Source: an uncultured bacterium (GTDB lineage: Bacteria > Sysuimicrobiota > Sysuimicrobiia > Sysuimicrobiales > Sysuimicrobiaceae). From it: a DNA stretch of 64,000 nt. The notes beneath the pieces are model-generated. The model had not been told where the DNA came from and ran no database searches. It saw only the letters and a program-made list of their open reading frames with translations. Position 1 is the first letter of the stretch. The number at the start of each line of letters is the position of its first letter. This document shows, piece after piece, positions 1 through 7,969 of this stretch. A program made the position numbers and the translations under genes. The stretch is taken from the NCBI GenBank assembly GCA_938028835.1, contig CALIMJ010000027.1, positions 24,380 through 88,379 on the forward strand, in the 5' to 3' direction.

Positions 1-526
1 ACAGGCGCGGCTGGCTCGTGAGGGCCCGGCCCAGCTCCACCACCCTCTGGACCCCGTGCGGCAGCGCGGCCACCGGACGGTCGCGGTACGCCTGGAGCTC
101 CAGGAACTCCAGGATGGCCTCCGCCCGCTCCCGCTGCCGGACCTCCTCCTCCCGGGCGCGGCGGCTCCACACCGCCACCTCCCACACGGGGGTCCGGAAG
201 TGGCGGTGGCACCCCAGCAGGAGGTTGTCGAGCACCGTCATCCCGCGGAACAGCTCCAGGTTCTGGAAGGTGCGGGCCACACCCGACCGGGCGATGACGT
301 CGGGCGAGGCTCGGGTGACGTCCTGGCCGTCCAGCAGCACCCGGCCGCGCTGCGGCCGGTACAACCCGCAGATGCAGTTGAACAGGCTGGTTTTCCCGGC
401 CCCGTTGGGTCCGATGACGCTGACCAGCTCACCGGCCCGGACCTCCAGGCTGACGTCCTGCAGGGCAGCCACCCCTCCGAACCGGAGGGTCACGCCCTCC
501 ACCTGGAGGAGTGGCCGCCCGTCCAC
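1..526 (-). CDS. livG: Branched-chain amino acid ABC transporter ATP-binding protein LivG (partial)
   Basis: This is the cytoplasmic ATPase of a LivFGHM-type uptake system. The gene runs off the left edge, so only about 175 residues are visible. The start is read as GTG at 526-524, eight bases after the stop of the binding-protein gene. A Walker A box (GPNGAGKT) lies near residue 40. Further on there is a LivG-type signature reading LPHGVQR followed by VVELGRAL, the LivG variant of the usual LSGGQ. The order livM-livH-binding protein-livG indicates one minus-strand operon, and livF would be expected beyond the window. The substrate could be another amino acid or amide, because this family is broad. 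Confidence 0.9.
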   Translation of the reverse strand, partial: MDGRPLLQVEGVTLRFGGVAALQDVSLEVRAGELVSVIGPNGAGKTSLFNCICGLYRPQRGRVLLDGQDVTRASPDVIARSGVARTFQNLELFRGMTVLDNLLLGCHRHFRTPVWEVAVWSRRAREEEVRQRERAEAILEFLELQAYRDRPVAALPHGVQRVVELGRALTSQPRL

Positions 527-534
527 GCCGGTAC

Positions 535-1707
535 TCAGAAGCCCGTGGGGTAGCTGATCCAGTCCGTGAGCCGCGTGTACCGGCCGCCCTCCGCCCGGGT
601 GAGGAACACCCGGTTGATGCCCTGCCGGCGGTCCGGCCCGAAGGTCACGCCCCGGATCACCTGGCCGTCCCAGTTCCGGATGCTCTCCATGGCGGTCACG
701 AACCGCTCCTTGGTGAGCTCGCGGCCCGCCAGGCGGAGGCCCTCCACGAAGGGCTCCATGAACGCCCAGCCAGCCAGGGCGTTGAAGGGGTTGGTGCGCA
801 GCGCGGGGTCCACGCGGGTGAGGATGGCCAGGGCCTCGTCCACCCGGCTGTCGCCGGTGCCCGGCAGCGGGAAGAAGGCGGTGGAGATCACCCCGTTCCA
901 CGCCTCCCCCGCCAGGGCGAACATGATGGGGTCTCCCAGGGTGAAGGAGCTCAGCAGCCTGGGGGTGTAGCCGATCTTGGCCATCTCCCGCACGATGAGG
1001 GCACCGTGGCGCGGGGTGGCGTACAGCAGCACCGCGTCCGCCCGGGACTCGCGCAGCTTCACCGCCTCCGAGCTCACGTCCGCCTGGGTGACCTCGTAGG
1101 GGACCTGGGCGGTGATGCGAACCCGCGACCGCACCGCCCCCTGCTTGGCGCCCAGCAGCCCTTTCTGCCCGTACAGGTCGTTCTGGTAGAAGACCGCGAT
1201 GCTCTTGGCACCCAGCTGCCGGGCTGCGTAGTCCACCAGGATCTTGGCCTCCTCCACGTAGGAGGGGTAGGTGACGAACAGGTACTTCTTGTCGCGGAAC
1301 CCGTACCACATGGTGGCGTCCGCGGTGGGGCTGATCCACACGACCTGGTTGCGCACGAGGTAGTCGCGGACCGCGAAGGCGTTGGCGGTCCCGATGAGGC
1401 CGACGATGGCGAACACCCCTACCCGTTCCACCAGCTCCCGGACGTTGGCCGCCGCCCTCGGAGGCAGGTAGCTGTCGTCCCGCAGCACCACCCGCAGCCG
1501 CCGGCCGTGGATCCCTCCCTGGTCGTTCAGGTACCGGGCATACGCCTCCATGCCGCGGCCCACCGCGCCCCAGTACGCCGCAGGGCCGCTCAGGGGCATG
1601 GACGAACCGATGACCACCTCGTCGGCGGTCACGCCCCGTTCCTGCGCGCCGGCGCTCAAGGGCAAGGCCAGCAGCACCACCGCACACAGCCACGCCGCCG
1701 TCCGCAT
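535..1707 (-). CDS. ABC transporter substrate-binding protein, LivK/periplasmic-binding type
   Basis: This is a 390-residue exported binding protein of the type I periplasmic-binding fold that would capture the ligand for the adjacent LivHMG transporter. An N-terminal hydrophobic signal peptide ends near an AGA-Q site at about residue 22. The mature start (VVIGSSMPLSGPAAYWG) is the usual opening of the LivK-like Peripla_BP_6 family. The ATG at 1707 follows an AGGGGGAGAT ribosome-binding stretch. It lies between livH upstream and livG downstream, unlike the classical E. coli order in which livK comes first. The ligand cannot be assigned from sequence; branched-chain amino acids, urea or short amides are all possible. 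Confidence 0.88.
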   Translation of the reverse strand: MRTAAWLCAVVLLALPLSAGAQERGVTADEVVIGSSMPLSGPAAYWGAVGRGMEAYARYLNDQGGIHGRRLRVVLRDDSYLPPRAAANVRELVERVGVFAIVGLIGTANAFAVRDYLVRNQVVWISPTADATMWYGFRDKKYLFVTYPSYVEEAKILVDYAARQLGAKSIAVFYQNDLYGQKGLLGAKQGAVRSRVRITAQVPYEVTQADVSSEAVKLRESRADAVLLYATPRHGALIVREMAKIGYTPRLLSSFTLGDPIMFALAGEAWNGVISTAFFPLPGTGDSRVDEALAILTRVDPALRTNPFNALAGWAFMEPFVEGLRLAGRELTKERFVTAMESIRNWDGQVIRGVTFGPDRRQGINRVFLTRAEGGRYTRLTDWISYPTGF

Positions 1708-1772
1708 GATCTCCCTCCCCCTTTCCGTTTCTGCTCTTCTAGACTAACGGGCGCCGCCCCCCCGCGCGAGGG

Positions 1773-2648
1773 CTAGACCCGTCGGTGGAAGGGCCGGCCC
1801 AGGAGCCCCTCGGGTCGGAACAGCAGCACCGCCACGATCACCACGAAGCTCAGGGTGGCCTTGTACTTCACCGACACGTACCCCGCGAACACGCTCTCCG
1901 CGACACCCAGGATCAGGCCCCCGGCGACCGCGCCGGGCAGGCTGTCCATACCACCGAGGACCGCTGCGGCGAACCCCTTGAGGAAGGGGTCCAGCATCAT
2001 GAAGGGGTCCAGCAGCACCGCGGGGGCCAGCAGCATCCCCGCGGCCGCGCCCAGAGCGCCGGCCACGGCCCACGTGGCCGCCAGCACCTGACCCGCCGGC
2101 ACGCCCAGCAGCTGCGCGGCGACCGGGTTCTGCGCCACCGCCCGCATGGCCAACCCCAGCCGGGTCCTCTGCACCAGGGCGGACAGCCCCGCCACCAGCA
2201 CCAGACCTACCGCCAGGGAGCCAGCGGTGAGCTCGCTCACCACCACCCCACCCAGACGGAAGACGCGGACCTCGGACAGCGGGAAGGGGAACACCTTGGT
2301 GTCCGTGCCCCACACCCACACCATCACGCCGCTCAGGAACAGGGCGAACCCCAGGGTGGTGATGACCAGGCTGAGGGCCGTGGCCTGCCGGACCGGCTTG
2401 ATCAACAGGCGGTAGAAGGTCGCGGACACCGCCGCCGCCCCCGCGAGACCGGTGAGGAGGGCGAGGCCGTAGGGCCAGCCCCGTGCCACCCCGCTGAATG
2501 CGAGGAACACCCCCAGCGTGGCCAGGTCGCCGTGGGCGAAGTTGAGGACCCGCGAGCACCGGTACAGCAGGACGATCCCCAGCGCCACCAGGGCGTACAG
2601 GCTGCCCGCGGCCAGACCGTTTGCCACGTACTGCAGCAGCAGGGTCAC
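1773..2648 (-). CDS. livH: Branched-chain amino acid ABC transporter permease LivH
   Basis: This is a 291-residue inner-membrane permease with about eight hydrophobic segments. The N-terminus (LLLQYVANGLAAGSLYALVA) and the following LNFAHGDLATLG motif are diagnostic of LivH. A C-terminal FRPEGLLG motif is also typical. The GTG start at 2648 overlaps the livM stop in a GTGA arrangement, so translation of the two permease genes is probably coupled. A much longer reading frame covers the same strand up to 5375, but only this part resembles a protein. Confidence 0.92.
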   Translation of the reverse strand: MTLLLQYVANGLAAGSLYALVALGIVLLYRCSRVLNFAHGDLATLGVFLAFSGVARGWPYGLALLTGLAGAAAVSATFYRLLIKPVRQATALSLVITTLGFALFLSGVMVWVWGTDTKVFPFPLSEVRVFRLGGVVVSELTAGSLAVGLVLVAGLSALVQRTRLGLAMRAVAQNPVAAQLLGVPAGQVLAATWAVAGALGAAAGMLLAPAVLLDPFMMLDPFLKGFAAAVLGGMDSLPGAVAGGLILGVAESVFAGYVSVKYKATLSFVVIVAVLLFRPEGLLGRPFHRRV

Positions 2649-3643
2649 AGGGGCCAGGTCCTCCAGTACCGCTGGATCCGCAGCCACCGGGCAGCTAGCC
2701 CGCCCGGCTCGAAGCGCAAAACGAGGATCACCGCGGCCCCGTACAGCACGTTGAGCACTTCCCCCATCCCCGACAGCGCCTGGGGCAGCAGGGTGAGGAG
2801 GACCGCCCCCAGGATGCTGCCGCTGATGGAGGCGAGTCCGCCCACCACCACCATGGAGAAGAAGTACACGGACTCGAACAGGGTGAACAGCTGGGGCTCC
2901 AGGAAGCCCACCACGTGCCCCATGAGGGCTCCCGCGACCCCCGTGTACAGGGCGCTGAGGGCGAAGGCGAGGGTCTTGTAACGGGTAAGGTTCACCCCGG
3001 ACACCTCCGCCGCCAGGTCGCTGTCCCGGATGGCCACCCACGCACGGCCCACGTACGACCGGACCAGCCGCACCGCTACCCACACCAGCAAGCCGGCCAC
3101 CACCAGCACCGTCCAGTACAGCGCCCGCTCGTCCTTGAGGGAAACGCCCAGCAGCTGCACGTCGGGTAGGAACAGCCCTGACCGGCCGCCGGACAGAGCC
3201 TCCCAGTTCACCAGCACCTGGTGCACCGCCAGGCCGAAGGCCAGGGTGGCCACGGCCAGGTACGGTCCCGTAAGCCGTAGGGCCGGCAGGCCCACCGCGT
3301 ACCCGAACAGGGCGCTCGTGACTGCGGCGCCGACCAGGGACGGCAGAAAACCCCATCCCAGGCGGGTCAGCAGCAACCCGTGGGTGTACGCACCCACCGC
3401 GAAGAACCCAGCGTGACCCAAAGAGATCTGACCCGTGTACCCCACCAGCAGGTTCAGCCCGACCGCCACCACCGCGTGCACCGCGGCCAGGGTGACCACG
3501 TAAAGGGCGTAGCGCGGGGCGACCAGGGGCAGGAGCACCAGCCCGCCGGCTAGGACGAGCAACCCCGCCCAGCCCGTCCAGCCGGAGACCAGGCGCAGGT
3601 CCTGCGCGTAGGAGGTACGCAGCTCCACCACGTAAGCGAACAC
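2645..3643 (-). CDS. livM: Branched-chain amino acid ABC transporter permease LivM
   Basis: This is the second permease of the transporter, about 332 residues with many membrane segments. The LNLLVGYTGQISLGHAGFFA stretch is the LivM signature. The start is uncertain: in-frame GTG codons lie at 3643, 3631 and 3628 and none has a strong ribosome-binding site. The open frame continues upstream to 3886 but that part would overlap the divergent exported-protein gene starting at 3708 and does not look like protein. The roughly 64-base gap to that gene must hold both promoters; I see no clear promoter there. Confidence 0.88.
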   Translation of the reverse strand: MFAYVVELRTSYAQDLRLVSGWTGWAGLLVLAGGLVLLPLVAPRYALYVVTLAAVHAVVAVGLNLLVGYTGQISLGHAGFFAVGAYTHGLLLTRLGWGFLPSLVGAAVTSALFGYAVGLPALRLTGPYLAVATLAFGLAVHQVLVNWEALSGGRSGLFLPDVQLLGVSLKDERALYWTVLVVAGLLVWVAVRLVRSYVGRAWVAIRDSDLAAEVSGVNLTRYKTLAFALSALYTGVAGALMGHVVGFLEPQLFTLFESVYFFSMVVVGGLASISGSILGAVLLTLLPQALSGMGEVLNVLYGAAVILVLRFEPGGLAARWLRIQRYWRTWPL

Positions 3644-3707
3644 TTCGGCTCTGTCCGTAGCTTCCCTGCCGCAGGACCCCGAGCCCGGACCCGCGAAGCG
3701 AACCTCC

Positions 3708-5639
3708 GTGCGGCTCCTGTGGGCGGTCCTGTGGGTCGTGGCGGTGGCGCTGTCCCGGGCGTGGGCACAGGCTGGACCCCCTGACTTGGCCGGCAGCTGG
3801 GCCGCCTCGCGGATCCAGGGGCTCCTGGAACGCCGGGTGGTCGACACCGACCCGGACGGCCTGTTCCGGCCGGAGTCCACCCTCACGCGCGCGCGGTTCG
3901 TCCGGTGGTTGGTGGCCGCGCGGGGGTTGCCCGCGGTGCGCCCAGACCGGGCCAGCTACCCCGACGTATCTATTTCCAGCCCGGAGGCAGTTTTCGTGGA
4001 AGCGGCTGCGCGGTACGGGCTGCTGCCGGAGGAAAGCCGGTTCCGGCCGCAGGAGCCCCTGCGCCGGGCTGAGGCGGTGGACTGGGTGGTGCGGGCTCTT
4101 GGCTACGCGTGGGAGGCCAGCTGGCTGGCTGCCCGGACGAACGCACAGCCCTCCCGTGCTCCCCTCCTCCTGGCCGTCCGCACCGAACCGCCCCTGCTGC
4201 AGGAGCCGTGGGGTGACCTCCGGCCTGACCGCTTCATCACCCGCGCGGAGGCCGCGAGCCTCCTGTGGGCCTACCTGCGGGCCGTGGAGGAGGGGGTGCG
4301 GCTGCGCTACGAGGAAGAGCTGGCGCCGGGGCTGTTCCTGCTGGCCGAAAAGCGGGGCGCCCTGCGTGCGCTGCCCATCTGGCGGGTGCAGGTAGGGGCC
4401 TTCGCCAACCCTGACAACGCTCAGCGGCTGGCAGCCCGCATGCGGTCGGCTGGCCTGGTGGCGTTCGTGGACGAGGTGGACGGGCTGTACAAGGTCCGGG
4501 TAGGCTCCTTCGCCACGCGTCAGGAAGCAGGGGAGCTGGCACAGCGCCTGAGGGTGGAGGGGCTGCCCACATGGGTGCTGTCCACGGTGCGGGACCTCGA
4601 TCGACTTCCCGTGCCGCAGTGGATCGTGGCTCTGCGGGTGGATCCCCGGAGGTTCGAGGTGCGGCCGGCGCTGGCTCGGGATCGGGTCCCGGGACGGGAG
4701 CGCACTTCGGACATCGCCAGGCGTGCGGGCGCGGTGGCGGCTACGAACGGCGGCTTCTTTGCTCCCGACGGCGACCCGCTGGGAGGACTGGTCGTAGACG
4801 GCGAGTGGGTCAGCGAGCCCGTACCGGGTCGCTCCTGCCTGGGGCTGGGGGACGGCGTCGGGCTGGTGGACGCCCTGGACTGGTACGGGGAGGTGCTGAC
4901 ACCGGCCGGCGCGCTGCGGCTTTCCGGCGTGAACCGCAGGCGCAGGCCGGGCGAGGTGATCCTGTTCACGCCTCGCTACGGGGACCTCACGCCCGCCGAC
5001 CCCTCCGGGGTCGAAGTGGGGGTGGTAGGGGGGATCGTCCGCGAAGTCAGGTCTGGCGGCAGCAGTCCGATCCCCTCCGACGGGTTCGTGCTGTCCAGTA
5101 GTGGCTCCGCGGCCCCCGCCCTGGAGGTTCTCCGCCCTGGCGATCCGGTGCGGGTGTTCCTGTCCCTGCGGCCCGCCTCGGGCGACCCACGCTGGCAGAA
5201 GGTCCGCCACGTGGTGTGCGCCGGGCCGCGCCTGGTTTCCGGAGGCGTGGCCGGCCCCTCCCACGAGGGCTTCCCGGAAGGTTTCCGGGATCGCCGGCAC
5301 CCGCGTACCGCGGTCGGCGTGGCCGCGGACGGCAGCCTGCTGCTGGTGGTGGTGGACGGCCGGTGGCCGGAGCACAGCCTGGGCATGACCCTCTCCGAGC
5401 TGGCCCGGGAGCTGGTGCGCCTGGGTGCCGTGGACGCGGTCAACCTGGACGGCGGCGGGTCTGCGACCCTGGTGGTGGGAGGAGCGGTGCTCAACCGCCC
5501 CTCGGACGAGGGGGGCGAGCGGCCGGTGAGCGACGCCCTGGTGGTGCGGCCGCGGGGCTCGTCTATCCTGCCTTCGCGGCCAGCTGGAAGATGGGCAGGT
5601 ACAGGGAGATCACCATGGCCCCCACCACCAGGCCCATGA
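3708..5639 (+). CDS. Exported SLH-SPOR-phosphodiester glycosidase (NAGPA-type) fusion
   Basis: This is a 643-residue exported multidomain protein. The GTG start is followed by a signal peptide ending near AWA-Q (residue 21). Residues of about 25-205 hold two or three S-layer-homology-like repeats (for example RPESTLTRARFVRWLV and RPDRFITRAEAASLLW), which usually anchor proteins to cell-wall polymers. Residues of about 224-290 form a SPOR-like peptidoglycan-binding domain with two repeats (WRVQVGAFANP and YKVRVGSFAT). The rest is a phosphodiester glycosidase domain (NAGPA family) with ATNGGFF near 345 and VNLDGGGSATLVV near 577. The last ~25 residues are low-complexity and are encoded antisense to the end of pilC, with a 77-base tail-to-tail overlap. 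A role in envelope polysaccharide or wall-polymer processing is inferred. Confidence 0.85.
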   Translation: MRLLWAVLWVVAVALSRAWAQAGPPDLAGSWAASRIQGLLERRVVDTDPDGLFRPESTLTRARFVRWLVAARGLPAVRPDRASYPDVSISSPEAVFVEAAARYGLLPEESRFRPQEPLRRAEAVDWVVRALGYAWEASWLAARTNAQPSRAPLLLAVRTEPPLLQEPWGDLRPDRFITRAEAASLLWAYLRAVEEGVRLRYEEELAPGLFLLAEKRGALRALPIWRVQVGAFANPDNAQRLAARMRSAGLVAFVDEVDGLYKVRVGSFATRQEAGELAQRLRVEGLPTWVLSTVRDLDRLPVPQWIVALRVDPRRFEVRPALARDRVPGRERTSDIARRAGAVAATNGGFFAPDGDPLGGLVVDGEWVSEPVPGRSCLGLGDGVGLVDALDWYGEVLTPAGALRLSGVNRRRRPGEVILFTPRYGDLTPADPSGVEVGVVGGIVREVRSGGSSPIPSDGFVLSSSGSAAPALEVLRPGDPVRVFLSLRPASGDPRWQKVRHVVCAGPRLVSGGVAGPSHEGFPEGFRDRRHPRTAVGVAADGSLLLVVVDGRWPEHSLGMTLSELARELVRLGAVDAVNLDGGGSATLVVGGAVLNRPSDEGGERPVSDALVVRPRGSSILPSRPAGRWAGTGRSPWPPPPGP

Positions 5640-6780
5640 ACACGATCATGGCAGGTTCCAGGGTGCTGGCCAGGGTGGCCACCGCGGCCTCGACCTCCGT
5701 GTCGTAGAAGTCCGCCACCTTCACCAGCATCTCGTCCAAATTCCCGGCCTCCTCGCCCACCTTCACCATCTGGACCACCATGGGCGGGAACAGCGCCACC
5801 TGGGACAGGGGGATGGCGATGCTCTCGCCTTCCCGGATGCTGGCCCGGACCTTCCGGATGGCCTCCTCCACCACCACGTTGTCCACCGCCTTGCTGGTCA
5901 CTTCGAAGGACTGCAGCAACGGCACGCCCGCGCCCAGCAGGGTGCCCAGGGTCCGGGCGAACCGGGCTAGGATGGTCTTGTGGATGACGGGCCCGAACAC
6001 CGGGAGTCGCAGCTTCGCCCGGTCCCACCACGCTCTGCCGATCGGCGTGCGCAGCCACCGGAGGAAGCCCCACACCGCGAGGGCGATCCCCGGGATCCAC
6101 ACGTACCAGAAGGTCCGGAGGACGTAGCTGATGGCCATGACGATCTTGGTGGGTACCGGCAGGTCGCCCACGTTCAGCTCCTGGAAGAAGACCACGAACT
6201 CCGGGATGATGACCATGGTCATGAACAGCAAGGCGCCCGTGGCTGCCAGGGTGAGGATCACGGGGTACACCATGGCGGACTTGATCTTCTGTCGCAGGGC
6301 GAACTCCTTCTCCAGGAAGGTCGCCAGGCGCTGCAGCACGTCGTCCAGGACTCCGCCCGCCTCTCCCGCCCGGACCATGTTCACGTACAGGGAGCTGAAG
6401 GCCTGCGGGTGCTTGGACAGCGCCTCTGCCAGGGTGCGCCCCTGCTCCACGTCCGCCCGGACCTTGCTCAGGATCTCCCGCAGGCGGTGGCTGGTGGTCT
6501 GCTGTTCCAGGATGGTCAGGGACCGGACCAGGGTGAGGCCGGAGTTCACCATGGTGGAGAACTGTCGGCTCATGAGGGCCAGGTCCCGCAGGGAGATCCC
6601 GCGGAACAGGTCGAAGAAGCTGCGGGCCTCTCCGGGTCCGGCCTTGGCGCGCTCGATGGCGGTGATGAAGAAGCCCATCTGGTGGAGCTTCTCCGCCACC
6701 TGGGTGTCGTTCTCCGCCTCCAGGGTTCCGGTGACCACCCGGCCTGTCTGGTCGCGGGCGGTGTACTGATAGACCGCCAT
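5563..6780 (-). CDS. pilC: Type IV pilus inner-membrane platform protein PilC
   Basis: This is a 405-residue member of the type II secretion GspF/PilC family, the membrane platform on which the PilB and PilT motors act. The N-terminal YQYTARDQTGRVVTGTLEAE segment, the RQFSTMVNSGLTLVRSL motif and two repeated GspF halves separated by membrane segments are all visible. The ATG at 6780 has a GGAGG ribosome-binding site seven bases upstream. It is the last gene of the minus-strand set DnaB-like-pilT-pilC. Confidence 0.95.
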   Translation of the reverse strand: MAVYQYTARDQTGRVVTGTLEAENDTQVAEKLHQMGFFITAIERAKAGPGEARSFFDLFRGISLRDLALMSRQFSTMVNSGLTLVRSLTILEQQTTSHRLREILSKVRADVEQGRTLAEALSKHPQAFSSLYVNMVRAGEAGGVLDDVLQRLATFLEKEFALRQKIKSAMVYPVILTLAATGALLFMTMVIIPEFVVFFQELNVGDLPVPTKIVMAISYVLRTFWYVWIPGIALAVWGFLRWLRTPIGRAWWDRAKLRLPVFGPVIHKTILARFARTLGTLLGAGVPLLQSFEVTSKAVDNVVVEEAIRKVRASIREGESIAIPLSQVALFPPMVVQMVKVGEEAGNLDEMLVKVADFYDTEVEAAVATLASTLEPAMIVFMGLVVGAMVISLYLPIFQLAAKAG

Positions 6781-6796
6781 GGGTACCCTCCTCCCT

Positions 6797-7945
6797 TCAC
6801 GCGATCATCTTGCGCAGCTCCTCGGGGTGGATGGCCTTCCCGATGGCGTCCTCGAAGGAGATCAGGCCTCGATGGTACAGGTCGCGCAGGGACTGGTCCA
6901 GGGTCTGCATCCCCCACTCCGCGCCGGTCTGGATCGCGGACTCGATCTGGTGCGTCTTGCCCTCCCGGATGAGGTTGCGGATGGCGGGGGTGGCGAGCAT
7001 GACCTCCACCGCGGGCACCCGCCCGATCTCCTCCAGGGTGGGCCAGGTTCGCCGTAGGGTGGCCACCGCGCCGGACCGGCGGGCTGCCGCGTAGCCCTCC
7101 TGGCTGCCGAAGCGCCGCAGGAACAGCTGGTTGGGCAGGAGGATCTGGCTGACGACCGCCTCCAGCACCGAGCTCAGCTGCACCCGCACCTGCTGCTGCT
7201 GGTAGGGCGGGAACACGTCGATGATGCGGTCGATGGACTGGGCGGCGTTGGCGGTGTGCAGGGTGGCGAACACCAGGTGACCGGTCTCCGCGATGGTGAG
7301 CGCCGCCGCGATGGTCTCCAGGTCTCGCATCTCGCCGATGAGGACGACGTCGGGGTCCTCCCGCAGGGCGGCCCGCAGGGCGTTGGGGAAGGACTGGGTG
7401 TCGAAGCCCAGCTCCCGCTGGTTGATCACGCTGCGCTTGTGCTCGTGCAGGTACTCGATGGGGTCCTCGATGGTGACGATGTGGCAGCTGCGCTCCTCGT
7501 TGATCTGGTTGATCATGGCCGCCAGGGTGGTGGACTTCCCCTGGCCCGTGGGTCCCGTGACCAGGATCAGCCCCCGTGGCTTGCGGGTGAGCTCCACCAG
7601 CACGCTGGGGAGGTTCAGATCCTCCAGGTGCGGGACCTCGTGGGGGATCACCCGGATAGCCACCCCCACCGCCCCCCGTTGCCGGTACACGTTCACCCGG
7701 AACCGGCCCAGACCGGGGATCCCGTACGACAGGTCCAGCTCCCAGTTCTTCTCGAACTTCTGCTTCTGCAGGGTGTTGAGCATGCTGTAGGCCAACTGGT
7801 AGGTGTCCTCCGGGGTCAGCACGGGGTAGCCCGCGAGGGGGGTCAGCTTGCCCCACACCCGCATGATGGGGGGGACCCCTGCCGTCAGGTGCAGGTCGGA
7901 CCCCTGGTGGTCCACCACCTCCTTCAGGAGCTGCTCGATGTTCAT
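6797..7945 (-). CDS. pilT: Type IV pilus retraction ATPase PilT with an internal insertion
   Basis: This is a hexameric secretion-type ATPase that powers pilus retraction. The ATG at 7945 is preferred because an AAAGGGGG site precedes it by eight bases; a GTG at 7951 is also in frame. Walker A reads GPTGQGKST near residue 131, the Asp box IEDPIEY follows, Walker B is near VVLIGEMRD and the His box is GHLVFATLHTANA. The C-terminal motif IREGKTHQIESAIQTG is PilT-specific. Between QILLP and GRVPAVEVM, where the family normally has only a few residues, there are about 36 extra residues (about 272-307), making the protein 382 residues rather than about 345-350. Confidence 0.94.
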   Translation of the reverse strand: MNIEQLLKEVVDHQGSDLHLTAGVPPIMRVWGKLTPLAGYPVLTPEDTYQLAYSMLNTLQKQKFEKNWELDLSYGIPGLGRFRVNVYRQRGAVGVAIRVIPHEVPHLEDLNLPSVLVELTRKPRGLILVTGPTGQGKSTTLAAMINQINEERSCHIVTIEDPIEYLHEHKRSVINQRELGFDTQSFPNALRAALREDPDVVLIGEMRDLETIAAALTIAETGHLVFATLHTANAAQSIDRIIDVFPPYQQQQVRVQLSSVLEAVVSQILLPNQLFLRRFGSQEGYAAARRSGAVATLRRTWPTLEEIGRVPAVEVMLATPAIRNLIREGKTHQIESAIQTGAEWGMQTLDQSLRDLYHRGLISFEDAIGKAIHPEELRKMIA

Positions 7946-7969
7946 GCGCACGACCCCCTTTCCGGATCC

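Noticed and set aside
1773..5375. A 1200-codon minus-strand open frame across livH, livM and the exported protein
   Set aside because: Only the 1773-2648 part resembles a protein (LivH); the rest is Pro/Arg/Gly-rich readthrough of a stop-poor frame in very GC-rich DNA, antisense to real genes.
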